From: Apoderus coryli
Lineage: Eukaryota; Arthropoda; Insecta; Coleoptera; Attelabidae
DNA length: 64,000 bases
NCBI GenBank assembly: GCA_911728435.2
Contig: OU452198.1
Location: 15,906,001-15,970,000 of the forward strand
Reading direction: 5' to 3'
Part shown: positions 39,540 through 52,360 of the stretch, one piece after another
Layout: every line of letters begins with the position of its first letter
Numbering within the stretch: the stretch's first letter is position 1
Notes under the pieces: generated by a model
The model's database searches: none
Told to the model about the DNA's origin: nothing
The model's input: only the letters and a program-made list of their open reading frames with translations
Program-made: the position numbers and the translations under genes

Positions 39540-41540
39540 TTAATCCAAAACATGTGCAGACACTCATAATAGTGAACGCTAGTTACGTGTTATTGGACAG
39601 TGTTATCTGTCTTGAATTCTTAGATGACAGATGATACTTAATTTTAATCTGACTTTAATAATTAATTTAATGATAAATTAAATTGCGTCTTCTCCATCAT
39701 CATTGAACGATAAACTCCACGTACAATGGACTATTTCTATAGTATTTAATTAATTTAACTTATTAATATTTATACGACCCGCTCATGCTTATTACAGAAA
39801 ATTATCGCTTCTGTATATACTCTGTGGTTTATGAAACGTATGTATGGTTGCATAATAACCTAATATTATTAAAGCCAAAGATAAATTTTTTAAAAATGTC
39901 AACATTATTATTCGTTTGAATGTTTATAATTTGAATAATGATTTAAACAAATATAAATTTGTATATAACTATATACCTACCTAATGTGACTAATACTTTT
40001 TTTATTCCTCAAAAGCTGTGTTCCTTGGGGTGAAAGAATTTCTGTTACAATAATTAGAAAATATATAAATAGGTAGGTATGTAGGTGGTAAGAAACTAGG
40101 ATTAAATCGATAAAATACGTAGGTAATCTGCTCCAGATTTGATGCATTTTTTGCAAAATAGACGGTTTGATTTCGGATGATGACTGTGATGTATCAGAAT
40201 TCCAAGGCAAAGCAAATCTAGTATTTATTTCGGTACAATAAAAATTTTTATAGTATTTAATAATTTTTTCCGTTTATTATTCAGCTACAAAAATAGTACA
40301 CATGGCAACGTGGCCTATATCCATGCCTCGCCAAAGCCAAAGATGTAAGAAATAACGGCATCTTTTGTTTCTCTCGACTACAATATTGATCAAGTGCTGT
40401 TAGAGCGCAATGGAAAATGCACGTTGATTGGACTATACTATTCAACTAGTGAAATTGTGAAATTAAACCAGCCTTGTTTTAGTGGGTGCATGAACTGTCA
40501 AAATACAACATATACATAGATTAGAATAGAATTGTACGGAGTATTTACATTTTTTTGAGTACTATCCAAACAAATAATTGAACTTTTTCATAGATTTTTG
40601 TGAAATATGTTTGTGATGTAGACGGATATATGTGTGATATAATAAATTTTAAGGTGTTTGTGTAATACAATTGTGCATAACTATTGATTTTCCATAAATT
40701 TATTAAAAGGAATTAATTTGGAACGATAATAATAGGTGTGTATCGGTTATGTTATGTGGTATTATTTAAAAGGATCAACTGTATTGGTACAATATATTGT
40801 AGAACTGAAAGTAATCAGGAAATATTTTTTGTGGTCTTTACATTTAATGTTATTGCGAAAATTGTAGCACCAAGCCTTATTGTTATTGATTTTAAATGTT
40901 TTCCTAACCTCTCTCTTGTATACCTAGTTCTTATTGTATCTATTGATGATTTTAGAATGAGTTTATTCATTTCTATTTACAATAAATGCGTATAGGTAGG
41001 ATAGAAAAATATTTCAATATACTTTATTTAGATAGGTATTATTATAACAGCCTAATTCTTACTTTAATGAGGGGGGTGATCAATTATAATTTATCCCGTA
41101 CCTAAAACATTTTAACTCGTTTTAACTAGCCATACAGTTTCTACTTTTTAGTATTTTTAGACCTTTAGCTAAGTTTAGCAAACTGAATATTCAATTATTC
41201 TAATCTAGGTATAAAAAAATCCAATCCATATGTTAAAGATCAAATCTAATATCTTCGGTCTTGTTGAGGCCGTCTCGGTGATAGCAATTATAGAAATTCG
41301 AGAAAGATTCCTACATTCGGTAGGTAGTTCTCGCGATTTTTCAATAGACCACAAAAATCACCCTGTACTTTTATACTTTTTTCAAACTATTTTTGATTTT
41401 AGTACAACGTATTTGAATGTTTTTTTGTTAAGTTTTGGCCGTGAAATGAATGGTAAACCCTCGGTGTAACGGTACGTTTTGCTCCTTCATCTCCTCTATT
41501 AAAAAAAATTTCATTTTCGCTGATTTTGTTCCTGCCCATG
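39540..41540. other. No supported gene
   Basis: AT-rich sequence without convincing coding frames. A 'TCACCCTGTAC' at about 41358 may be the end of a CAGGGTG-type element whose partner I could not place. Confidence 0.4.
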
Positions 41541-41548
41541 TACAAAAT

Positions 41549-41776
41549 TCAACACGATTTAAAATCAATATCGAAAAGTTCTTGATGCAGTTGCACTGTG
41601 TTTGGGTGGTATATTTCGTTAAACTTCCTTAACAGTCTCTCGAAGACCGCATTTTTGGGATGATTTTGCGCCGGGAACCTTTGAGCGTAAACTTGCGATG
41701 CCAGTAAAGCGTTTTTGGACCATTCTCCCAGAACAAAAATCATGTCTATTCTTTCTCCTTTGGAATATGTTTGCAT
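41549..41776 (-). pseudogene. Transposase N-terminal fragment (DUF4817-like HTH)
   Basis: The minus strand reads MQTYSKGERIDMIFVLGEWS, then a segment with YAQRFPAQNHP and VFERLLRKFNE. This is the pattern of the DUF4817 helix-turn-helix found at the start of Tc1/mariner-like (DD41D-group) transposases in insects. Nothing of the catalytic domain follows in the visible sequence. It is probably the coding stub of a deleted element. Confidence 0.6.
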
Positions 41777-42294
41777 TTTTGACTACCTAATTGAATTAAT
41801 TCAAATGTCATAGATAAAAAACTGTTTTATGAAAAATTCCCAACTCTTGGGTAAAAATTTTCAACAGACTAAGTATTTGACAGTCCTAAATATCAAATTT
41901 AAAAAAAAAATATTCTCTCTTCTCAAATTCTCATAGCTGACTTGATAAATATTATAATTTTGAAAATTCTTCCTATTATTACCAATATGTGTGCCTCTTC
42001 CATGCAAAATTAAAGATATACATATCTAGAGGAAAACTTTACTTTAATTTTAATTTTTGCATCATCAAATACAGGGTGGTCTACATGAAATTAAGAGATT
42101 CAATTAAAAATTCGCCTAATAAGTATCATGAATATGTGCATTTTCAACGAAAACGTCAAGAGTTATCCATAGGAAAGTATTATAATTACTTTGTGCATCT
42201 AATTTTGATCTCATATACCGGGTGTTCCATTTGAAATAAACAAGTTATTTAGAATTAAACTTTACGTTCATATAACTTATATTATTGGACAGGG

Positions 42295-45200
42295 TCTGGT
42301 GCCCTAGCCTGCAGCTCGAAATAACTACTTTTTTTGGATTTTTTTTTGATGTGATCATTAAATAGACTATTTTGAACATAATTAGCTATGGTATTTTCAC
42401 TTTTTTTAAGTTGATTATAAAATAGGCTAGATTAAGTACTTACAAATTTCATATACTATACGCGGCATTGCATATTCATAGCTCTTTCAAAATTATCATA
42501 TAAATGATTAATTGGCCTCTTTCAAACACATTTTAAGTAACAAAATTTGTAAAACAATTAATTAGTAACCAAATAATGATAGAAATTAATAATTCACAAC
42601 TTATTTACTACCAATTTATAACAACAATAACAGGAAACCTATAACCTATATGTCAACAATACATTGGAAACAAATATAATTAAACAGTCAACGTTGCCTC
42701 GTTGCCAGATTGTATCTGATTTCATTAAATCTAATTATATTAATATAATTTAATTTTTCTACGATCATGCAAAGAATTACTAGTTTTGCAGTACCTATTG
42801 CAATAGTTTTCTTTCTACATCTCAGCTAAGTTGAACTGTTGTGATATGAATATTTACCACTCACCTCATTTTAAATTTTGAGTAGCGTTTAAGAAAAGAA
42901 TGCAACTCTCGATAAATTTTACGTCTTTGGATCTGATGCATGCGCACAGAACGTAAAGGTAATTCGTGATATGTTTATAACTAGAGAAGACGAAGCCAAA
43001 TGGGAGTAAGTTAACTCGGTTATGTAGGTAGCTAGGACCTTATTATTTATATATTTTTTCTGTGACGGGAAAAAAAGTTTGACATATTATCTCTGTATCC
43101 TACCAACCTAACTAACCTCCTACCTACCTAACTAATCTGAAACTTAAAAGTCATGCGCACATATCGGGCCTGCACTTAGCAAGGGCTTCATCCTTGCTTT
43201 CCTACTTAACTACCTACCTACCGACCAAACCTCCTACCTACCTAACTAACCTCCTACCTACCTACCTAACTAATCTGAAACTTAAACCTCATGCGCACAT
43301 ATCGGGCCTGCACTTAGCAAGGGCTTCGCCCTTGCTTTCCTACTTAACTACCTACCTAACTAACTATCTACCTACCGACCAAACCTCCTACCTACCTAAC
43401 TAACCTCCTACCTACCTTACTAACCTCCTACCTACCTAACTAACCTCCTACCTACCTTACTAACCTCCTACCTACCTAACTAACCTCCTACCTAACTAAT
43501 CTCCTACCTAACTAACCTCCTACCTACCTAACTAACCTCCTACCTAACTAATCTCCTACCTACCTAACTAAATTCCTACCTACCTACCTAATTAACCTCC
43601 TACCTACCTAACTAACCTCCTACCTACCTAACTATCCTCCTACCTACCTAACTAACCTCCTACCTACCTACCTTACTAACCTCCTACCTACCTTACTAAC
43701 CTCCTACCTACCTTACTAACCTCCTACCTACCTAACTAACCTCCTACCTACCTACCTAACTAATCTGAAACTTAAACCTCATGCGCACATATCGGGCCTG
43801 CACTTAGCAAAGGCCTCGCCCTTGTTTCCTACTTAACTACCTACCTAACTAACTATCTACCTACCGACCAAACCTCCTACCTACCTAATTAACCTCCTAC
43901 CTACCTAACTAACCTCCTACCAACCTAACTAACCTCCTACCTACCTAACTAATCTGAAACTTAAACCTCATGCGCACATATCGGGCCTGCACTTAGCAAG
44001 GGCTTTGCCCTTGCTCTCCTACTTAACTACCTACGTAACTAACTATCTACCTATCGACCAAACCTCCTACCAACTAACTAACCTCCTACCTACCTTACTA
44101 ACCCCCTACCTACTTAACTAACCTCCTACCTACCTAACTAACCTCCTACCTACCTAACTATCCTCCTACCTACCAAACTAACCTCCTACCTACCTAACTA
44201 ACCTCCTACCTACCTTACTAACCTCCTACCTAACTAATCTGAAACTTAAACCTCATGCGCTCATATCGGGCCTGCACTTAGCAAGGGCTTCGCCCTTGCT
44301 TTCCTACTCAACTACCTACCTAACTAACTATCTACCTACCGACCAAACCTCCTACCTACCTAACTAACCTCCTACCTACCTAACTAACCTCCTACCTACC
44401 TTACTAACCCCCTACCTACCTAACTAACCTACCTAACTAACCTCCTACCTAACTAACCTCCTATCTACCTAACTAACCTCCTACCTACCAAACTAACCTC
44501 CTACCTACCTTACTAACCCCCTACCTACCTAACTAACCTCCTACCTAACTAACCTCCTACCTAACTAACCTCCTACCAACCTAACTAACCTCCTACCTAC
44601 CTAACTAACCTCCTTCCTACCTTACTAACCTCCTACCTACCTAACTAACCTCCTACCTACCTACCTACCTACCTAACTAATCTGAAACTTAAACCTCATG
44701 CGCACATATCGGGCCTGCACTTAGCAAGGGCTTCGCCCTTGCTTTCCTACTTAACTACCTACCTAACTAACTATCTACCTACCGACCAAACCTCCTACCT
44801 ACCTAATTAACCTCCTACCTACCTAACTAATCTGAAACTTAAACCTCATGCGCACATATCGAGCCTGCACTTAGCAAGGGCTTCGCCCTTGCTTTCCTAT
44901 TTAACTACCTACCTAACTAACTATCTACCTACCGACCAAACCTCCTACCTACCTAACTAACCTCCTACCTACCTACCTAACTAACCTCCTACCTACCTAC
45001 CTAACTAACCTCCTACCTACCTTACTAACCCTCTACCTACCTAACTAACCTCCTACCTATCTAACCTCCTACCTAACTAACCTCCTACCTACCTAACTAA
45101 CCTCCTACCTACCTAATTAACCTCCTACCTACCTAACTAACCTCTTACCAACCATTTTTTGCACTATTTCGATTGACAGTTTGTGAGAAATCGAGTTTAA

Positions 45201-45698
45201 ATGACAGTGATATTTTGCGTTCCTTTTACTACAAAAATGAAAATATTAAATATCAAATTATTATGTAGAATGAAAATAAAATCTGGCAACATTGATACTG
45301 ATTGAAGAATAATGACATTTGTTTCAAATTAAATAATACCAAACATAACCAATTTTTATTAGAACTGTTTATTATTGAGAAAATTATAATATTTATTACT
45401 GAAATTAAAACTACATAAATATTTGAACTTATTGTCCAATACGAGGTCCAATATGTACAAAGTTATCCAAGAATTGATGTAACTATGGAACTTCTATTAA
45501 ACTGAATTGATATAAGTACTATTTTAACACATTTAGTACCATAGTATGCGTGAGTACATAATCTAGTTTATTTTATAATCAACTTAAAAAAAGTGAAAAT
45601 ACCATAGCTAATTATGTTCAAAATAGTCTATTTAATGATCACATAAAAAAAAAATCCAAAAAAAGTAGTTATTTCGAGCTGCAGGCTAGGGCACCAGA
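42295..45698. mobile_element. TIR element enclosing a minisatellite
   Basis: The left arm 42295-42450 and right arm 45543-45698 are near-identical inverted repeats of about 155 bp (TCTGGTGCCCTAGCCTGCAG at the outside). Weaker inverted similarity continues inward, for example the 'TCTGGCAAC' region near 42710 and 45283. CAGGGTG-like strings lie at both outer ends. The interior is dominated by the tandem array 43080-45150. No transposase is visible. Confidence 0.75.
43080..45150. repeat. CCTACCTAACTAAC minisatellite with interspersed hairpin unit
   Basis: About 2 kb of short degenerate repeats built from CCTCCTACCTACCTAACTAA. Seven times (starting at 43136, 43273, 43764, 43953, 44238, 44681 and 44831) the array is interrupted by a longer unit. 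The unit starts TCTGAAACTTAAA, contains CATATCGGGCCTGCACTTAG and a small hairpin AAGGGCTTCGCCCTT, and returns to the array through CTACCGACCAAAC. The strand composition is extremely skewed: few G on the plus strand. Confidence 0.93.
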
Positions 45699-45715
45699 GC
45701 CATTGGACACCCTGT

Positions 45716-46424
45716 TTTTAGTATTGGCGGTTTTTTATATTTGGCGTAACAAGTGATGAGTGGGTATATTTATCAGCCCAGACTGGCTTAAAAAGAACAA
45801 ACGAATAGGTGTGAATTGTCTATATTTTTATAAAAATTAAAATATTCAAAAAACTGTCAGGTTTACGTGCGATGTACTTTAATGAAAGTTAGGTTTATTT
45901 TGAACGGGGAATCTAAAAATATATTCATATACAGGGCATTCCATTTAAAAAAACACAACTAAGTATGGTTCATTTCTTATATTTGGGACAACCTGTATAC
46001 ATTCACAATATTTTTGCAATGTAGCCATAAATCATTTTTATCGAACCCATGAATAAAACTTTTAGGAAATTAAATAGTTTAGCCACACTATTCCGTGTAG
46101 TATGTCGTGAATAACTCTGTATAATAAACACTTATATTCTACACTATACATCTTTGGGCAGTAAACATAATTTATTTACAGGTCTGGTAAAAATTCCCAC
46201 TTTGGCATAGAATAATAACTATATATAAGAAGGGTCAGTAGACGCTAAAAACGGCATCGACTCGTCGCAATCCCAGCCACATTATGGCCAGCTACTATGT
46301 TATACTATATCTATATATACTATAAGTTACTATACTACAATTAGTGCGGCGAATTGCTTTGTCGACAGAGAGATAAAACGTTCCGACACGAAGTGAAGTA
46401 ACTGTATATTAAACTGTGACTTAA
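45716..46424. other. Possible LTR-side sequence of the BEL/Pao remnant
   Basis: It lies downstream (minus sense) of the integrase frame. TATA-like strings (about 46300-46325) and CGACAAAGCAATTCGCC could belong to a 3' LTR, but with no second LTR in view the boundaries cannot be set. Confidence 0.3.
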
Positions 46425-47173
46425 TTAATTAATTTTTACGGTGCGCACTTTACCATCTCCACCCGGTAAAACTTCAACTACCCGAGCCAAGGGCCAGATT
46501 AAAGGAGGCGTGTTATCGTTTTTTAATATGACCAAATCGTTAATTTCTATATTTTTCTGCGGAAGTAACCATTTGGGTCTGTTTTGTAATCTGTTTAAAT
46601 AATTCACCTTCCACCGTTTCCAAAATGTCTGTCTAACTTGCGTACATTTTTGCCAAAGCGTTAACCTATTTTCGGGTAACTGCAGCAAATCTGGTTCTGG
46701 AAAGGAAGTAAGTGGCCTTCCTATTAAAAAGTGGCCAGGGGTTAAGGAAGCTAAATCCGTGGGATCACTTGATAAGGCACAAATAGGTCTCGAGTTAAGA
46801 ATAGCCTCTATTTGAGCCAGTATTGTGCTAAATTCCTGGAAAGTAAATGTTTGATTGCCAACTATTCTGATAAGGTGATATTTAGCCCTTTTAATTGCTG
46901 CTTCCCATAATCCCACACGGGGACAAATAAACTTCCATTGTATTTCCGACGCAGCAAGGAAGTTTTCTATTTTTGTGGAATTAGTTTTATATTTTAGAAA
47001 ATCATGCATCTCCTTGAGCTGATTGCTAGAACCTAAAAAGTTGGTAGCATTATCACTAAATATTAACTTAGGGTGTCGTCTACTATTTATAAAGCGTTTT
47101 AGGGTGAGTAAAAATTCTTCTGAGGTAAGGCCTGAAACTATCTCTATATGTACCGCTCGAGTGACCATACATA

Positions 47174-48968
47174 CCGGGTGTCCCACCAGGAAGGGATTCG
47201 ATCGATTATGGAGAAACTACACTGTGGAAGAATCTGAAAATCTGGTGTAGTTCATAGGTCGACGAACTAATTCGGCTAAAATGTTTTCAAGAATCTAGAA
47301 CTTTCGGTTATACCGGAAATGGGTGTTAACTTCCTTATTTCAAATGCGACCCTATGTAAAGTATATTTTTTTTGGATTCTCTTTGTAATTCTAAACATAT
47401 TTCATGCATAATATGTTATACCTATCGCCAGCCGTTTTCGAAATATTTGAAATTTTATGTCAAAAATTACGTTTTCAGAATAGAGAATAATAACAATTTT
47501 TTATTATATGGAAGCTTTAATAATTTAATTTGTTAGAATATCCTAGAAGATATATTTTTAGTAAATACAGGGTATTTGAAAAAAAGGGTAAAAAATCAAA
47601 ATGAAAAAGTGTCATAATTCAAAATTTTTAAATGGGAACCCCCCATTTTATATATTTTTTTATTGTTTTGCATGAAAAATAAGGGCAAGTTTATGAAAGG
47701 ATGTCTATCCCAAAAACTGATAGTTTTCAAAATATTGGCAATTTTACATTTTTCTATTACAATAGTGATATGAATTTGAAATTTAATTGATGTTAGTTTA
47801 GATAGCAAATAAATATGACACTTGACTTTTGTCAACAACTATTACAAATTGTAGACATTAATTAGTAGTAATAATCATGGCGGGCGTATAAATTATACTA
47901 ACGAATACTATCTAAATTTGTTAATTATCTATGGAGAATGGTGCTTTTAGAAAATCCAGACTCCACTGCTAATTTTCTGAGAGATGTCGTAGGATATGGC
48001 GTGAAGTACCCCAGTACAGCTTCATCGTCACAAATAGGTTTCCTTCGTTTTATTTTCGTCTTTACGGACCTGAAATTTTTGAAATTATCTATTATCTGTT
48101 TAACAACTTTTGGTGATGGCTTGTGTTTTTCTGGGGTCCTGGCAGAAAATGTATCACACGTTTGTGACATTACTCTGTCACATTATCCATAAATAATAAA
48201 CAAAGTTAGATAGTATTTGTTAGTATAATTTATACGCCCGCCATGATTATTACTACTAATTAATGTCTACAATTTGTCATAGTGTCATATTTATTTGCTA
48301 TCTAAAGCCATCATGGCCAACTAAAATCAATTAAATTTCAAATTCATATCACTATTGTAATAGAAAAATGTAAAATTGCCAATATTTTGAAAACTATCAG
48401 TTTTTGGGATAGACATCCTTTCATAAACTTGCCCTTATTTTTGATGCAAAAAAATAAAAAAAATATAACATGGGGGGATGCCATTTAAAAATTTTGATTT
48501 ATGACACTTTTATTTTTTACCTTTTTTTTCAAATACCCTGTATTATTATTTACTAAAAAAATATACGTAGGCGGCTAAAGTAGGTCTATATCTCCTAGGA
48601 TATTCTAACAAATTAAATTATTAAAGCTTCCATATAATAAAAAATTGTTATTATTCTTTATTCTGAATACGTCATTTTTGACATAAAATTTCAAATATTT
48701 CGAAAACGGCTGGCGATAGGTATAACATATTATGCATGAAATATGTTTAGAATTACAAAGAGAATCCAAAAAATATATAATTTATATAGGGTCGTATTTG
48801 AAATAAGGAAGTTGACACCCATTTCCGGTATAACTGGAAGTGCTAGATTCTTGAAAACATTTTAGTCGAATTGGTCCCGTCGATCTAAGTACCACACCAG
48901 ATGTTCAGATTGTTCCACAGTGTAGTTTCTCTATAATCCATCAAATCCCTTCGCGGTGGGTCACCCGG
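47174..48968. mobile_element. 1795-bp palindromic Tc1/mariner-type element
   Basis: It begins CCGGGTGTCCCACCAGG, ends with CACCCGG, and is flanked by TA on both sides. The two arms (47174-47935 and about 48187-48968) are inverted copies over about 760 bp, among the longest in the window. A loop of about 250 bp holds the start of a transposase gene. It is inserted in the BEL/Pao integrase frame. Confidence 0.88.
47925..48170 (-). pseudogene. Transposase N-terminal stub in the palindrome loop
   Basis: The minus strand encodes about 80 residues including KIKRRKPICDDEAVLGYF and SLRKLAVESGFSKSTILHR. This parallels VAVLGHV...STRQLAEASGVSRSSIIRIL in the DD41D transposase at 14277-15350, i.e. the second helix-turn-helix. 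The reading frame runs into the palindromic arm and no catalytic domain follows. Confidence 0.7.
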
Positions 48969-49083
48969 TACAAATATCTCTAGATAAGCCTTAATCTTTG
49001 AACGTCTTTGCAACTTCGAAGTTTTAATTTGAAATGGTCCTCCGAAGTCTACGCCTACATTTTTTTGTAAAAGGTTACGCAAC

Positions 49084-49928
49084 ACAATTATTGTTGTGGA
49101 ATTTGTGTTGTCTTGTGTATTTTTAAATAAACTGTCGTATTAAGGATTTTTAACAATATGTTTTTTTCGTAGTCCTCATTTATTTTAAAAACATATTGGT
49201 ACAAAAATGAAACTTCACATTGTAGAAATGTATTTTTTAATGCTCCTTGAAAATTATTACGTGTGGTGGTGCATACTTTGGGGATGATACTGTATAATAA
49301 AATTTATTATGGAGTGATCTAATACCTAAGTATTTATTTTTCAGGCTGTAAAATATGTATCATAATGAAAATCTGAATTATAATGAATCTCATTAAAGTA
49401 CCGGTAGTGAATATCAATTTAATTAGTCGTAGAAAAAATAAGTACTTAAGTAATGATTTCCCCTCGGATTTCCATGATATACAAAAATTACCTAGTATGT
49501 TCTTAATGGAATTTTTGTACTATTACACATACATGCATGGAGTCATATCAGGGAAATGAGCATTATTATAATTTACATGTTATATTACATACCGTGCTCT
49601 CATTTTAAAACATAGCACCCAGAATAACTTGTCATCTAAAGTAGACATATTTTCAGCAAAAACACGTTGATTTTGCTTGTGAGGGTATGAATATGAGCGT
49701 ATGGATGAAATTTATGCATTGCGATTTGGTTCCCGGTGGGATACCCTGTATGTAATACCTTTATGTATTATAGGTATTTGTATCATGAAAAAAATACTAC
49801 AGGATATGTTTAGGTGCGTATTAGGGAATATTGAGAGTAGGCATGGGTTTAAGAATGTTAAACAAATTATATTCTTCTTAAATATCTCCGAAATATTGGA
49901 CAATTTTTCATTGGTTTAATATAGTATA
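49084..49928. other. No supported gene
   Basis: AT-rich sequence between the BEL/Pao break and the next TIR element. I saw no convincing coding frame. Confidence 0.4.
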
Positions 49929-50338
49929 CAGAGTGGCCCATTAGTGTGTGGGCGGAAGATATCTCAAGATCTATAAGCGATAGACAAAAAAATCCCTTAC
50001 AAAACTTTTAGGAACTGAAGAGATGTACAACCCTAAAATGTTTTCAATTATACAGGGTAGTTCACAAATGCGCAGCAAACCAAACTTCCTTTGAATTCCA
50101 TTCTTTTCTTCGTTTTACTGGATTTCATTGACCTCTAATTTGTAATTTTTCAGGGTGGTCACATTATCTAAATTCTATTTTTATGGGAAAATCTTAAACC
50201 CTGTAAATCTGCCTAAATTCGAGAAGTTCCTTTTCCATACTTTTTACTAATATATCTCATGAGCTTAAGCCTAACCGTTTTTTATAAAAAATTATTGAAA
50301 CAAAAAAAAATAAACTGTTGCCCTCGAGGCACGAATAA

Positions 50339-52065
50339 CTCTCCATATTTAAGTGTAAAAGTAATAAATTTATGACCTTTTTGTCATTTATCTAAATTTA
50401 ATAAATTTTTGTTTTGTTTTAGACATCAGCTATAATATATAAGTAGCCAATTTTTCTGTTATATTTGGAAAAACAATTTTTTTTCGTTTTTGAGCCTTTT
50501 TCGAACGCCTGTGTGAACCAGTTCATTTATGTAAAATTTTTTAGGTTACATTCTATCACAACTACGAAAAATTATTCCGTATTACGAATAAGTTTAGGAA
50601 GTATATATGTTTTTATTTTGACCACTTTTACACTATTTACGAACGCCTATGAAAACAAGTTATTTATAACACATTTTTTAGGATATATTCTATCAAAGCT
50701 ATAAAAAACTAGTCAATATTTCTGCTATGTAATTTTTTTTTATTTTACCCTTTTTTCTACTATTTACGAACGCCTATGTATATAAAAATTTTATGCTGCA
50801 TTTTTTAGGTTATCTTATATCCAAGCTATATATAATTAGCCAATTTTTCTGGTATATGTGCGAAACATTTTTTTTCCGTTTTTGACCCTTTTTTTAAACT
50901 ATTTTCGAAGGCCTGTGTGAACCAATTCTTTTCTGTAACATTTTTTAGGTTACATTCTGTCACAACTATGAAAAATTATTCAATATTTCGGATAAGTTTA
51001 AGAACTATGATTTTTTAAATTTTTGAACCCTCTTTTAAACCCTTTGCCTACGCTCAATGTTAATCACCACCTATAAATATCCTATAGTATTTTCGTGCCA
51101 AATGTGGTTAAAATCCGTTAAGTGGTTTTTGAGTTATCACGGATACAAATTTTTACTGACCCTATTATAGAATTTTCACGGACGCCTATGGTACATTAAT
51201 TTTTGTCGTGTATTGTTAACACCAATTCAACTAGTTAAATATAAAATTTTTTACATTTTAATTTTTTTTTATTTTACCCCTTTTTCTACTATTTACGAAC
51301 GTCTATGTAAATAAAAATTTTATGCTGCATTTTTTAGGTTATCTTATATCAAAGCTATATATAATTAGCCAATTTTTTCTGGTATATTTGGGAAACATTT
51401 TTTTTTTCGTTTTTGACCCTTTTTTTAAACTATTTTCGAACGCCTCTGTGAACTAATTCTTTTATGTAACATTTTCTAGGTTATATTCTATCACAACTAT
51501 GAAAAATTATTCCATATTTCGAATAAGTTTAGGAAATATATATTTTTTATGTTTTGACCCCTTTTCCACTATTTACGAACGCCTATGAAAGTAAGTTATT
51601 TATGACACATTTTATAGGTTATATTCTATTAATCCTATAAATAATTAGTTAATATTTATTCTATGTTTAAGAAGTACTTTTTTTTTAAATATTTTTTACC
51701 CTCTTTTACACTATTTTCGAACGCCAATGTGGTTTAATATTTTATGTTCAATATTTTAGGATATATTCAATTAAATGCGTAAAAAATTATGCAGTATTTC
51801 GGATAAGTTTATGAACTATGAATTTTTTTAATTTTTGAACCCTCTTTTAAACCCCTTGCCTACGCCCAATGTTTCCCAAAATCTAATCAGCTCCTTGCCA
51901 TGTCCTATAGTATTTTTGTACCAAATTTGGTTAAAATCTGTTAAGTGGTTTTTGCGTTTTCGTGCATACAGACAGGCAGACAGACAGACAGACTGACAGA
52001 CAGACATTTTTTCATGAAATTAATAGTGTCCATATATACATATATTACATATATGATATGGAGAG
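50339..52065. repeat. Insertion of degenerate ~138-bp tandem repeats
   Basis: The ends CTCTCCATAT and ATATGGAGAG are inverted. The interior repeats a unit with 'TTTACGAACGCCTATG' and a 'TTTTTTAGGTTATATTCTATC' type block at intervals near 138 bp (about 50500, 50637, 50763, 50902, 51173, 51290, 51432, 51571 and 51715). The right side ends in the string 'GGTTAAAATCYGTTAAGTGG' and a CAGA/GACA microsatellite (51967-52006). Fragments of the unit recur in inverted orientation at 53210-53900. Confidence 0.75.
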
Positions 52066-52360
52066 CTAATAAAAGTTGCAATTTTTTGTAATTTTAATTA
52101 TTTTTCTATTTAAAAACCAACAAGTTAAATTACAGTTTTAATTTAATAGTTTGCAAATAGAAGCTCTTAAAAAAATAAAAATAAAATGGTTTTAACACAC
52201 ATTTTTTGACAATTTAACTTTAAATAGAATAAAATATAAGCTTAAATTAAATGCAAAATTACCTATTTCTTTTGCTAACAACTAAACAAGTATACACAAT
52301 CCATAACATACTAAAAATATATCTTAAACTAAACTATAAACAATCTAAGTGTTAGAAAAT

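Larger units (their letters stand above)
46425..49083 (-). pseudogene. BEL/Pao integrase remnant, split by an insertion
   Basis: The minus strand from 49083 begins NVGVDFGGPFQIK (first catalytic Asp of the BEL/Pao integrase core). It is interrupted at 48968-47174 by a palindromic element and resumes at 47173 with VTRAVHIEIVSGLTSEEF. It then contains LIFSDNATNFLGSS (second Asp) and GLWEAAIKRAKYH (Glu). After that comes the C-terminal DUF5641-type region (LTLWQKCTQVRQTFWKRW, WPLARVVEVLPGGDGKVR), ending at a stop at 46425. Protease, RT and gag are absent, so the copy is 5'-truncated near 49083. Removing one TA plus the inserted element would leave the frame continuous. Confidence 0.88.

Noticed and set aside
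40738..41469. Hydrophobic ~80-residue frames on the plus strand
   Set aside because: Low-complexity translation of AT-rich DNA; no homology recognised and no splice or start support.
43194..43403. Open frame rich in Tyr/Leu/Pro/Thr in the minisatellite
   Set aside because: It is a translation of the tandem repeat with no splice or start context.
43080..45150. Regularly spaced repeats reminiscent of a CRISPR array
   Set aside because: Spacing is irregular, the 'spacers' are the same short repeat family, the cassette is not a fixed direct repeat, and the genome is eukaryotic. It is a minisatellite.
50465..50704. Phe-rich 79-residue frame
   Set aside because: Lies within the 138-bp tandem repeats and repeats with them; not a gene.
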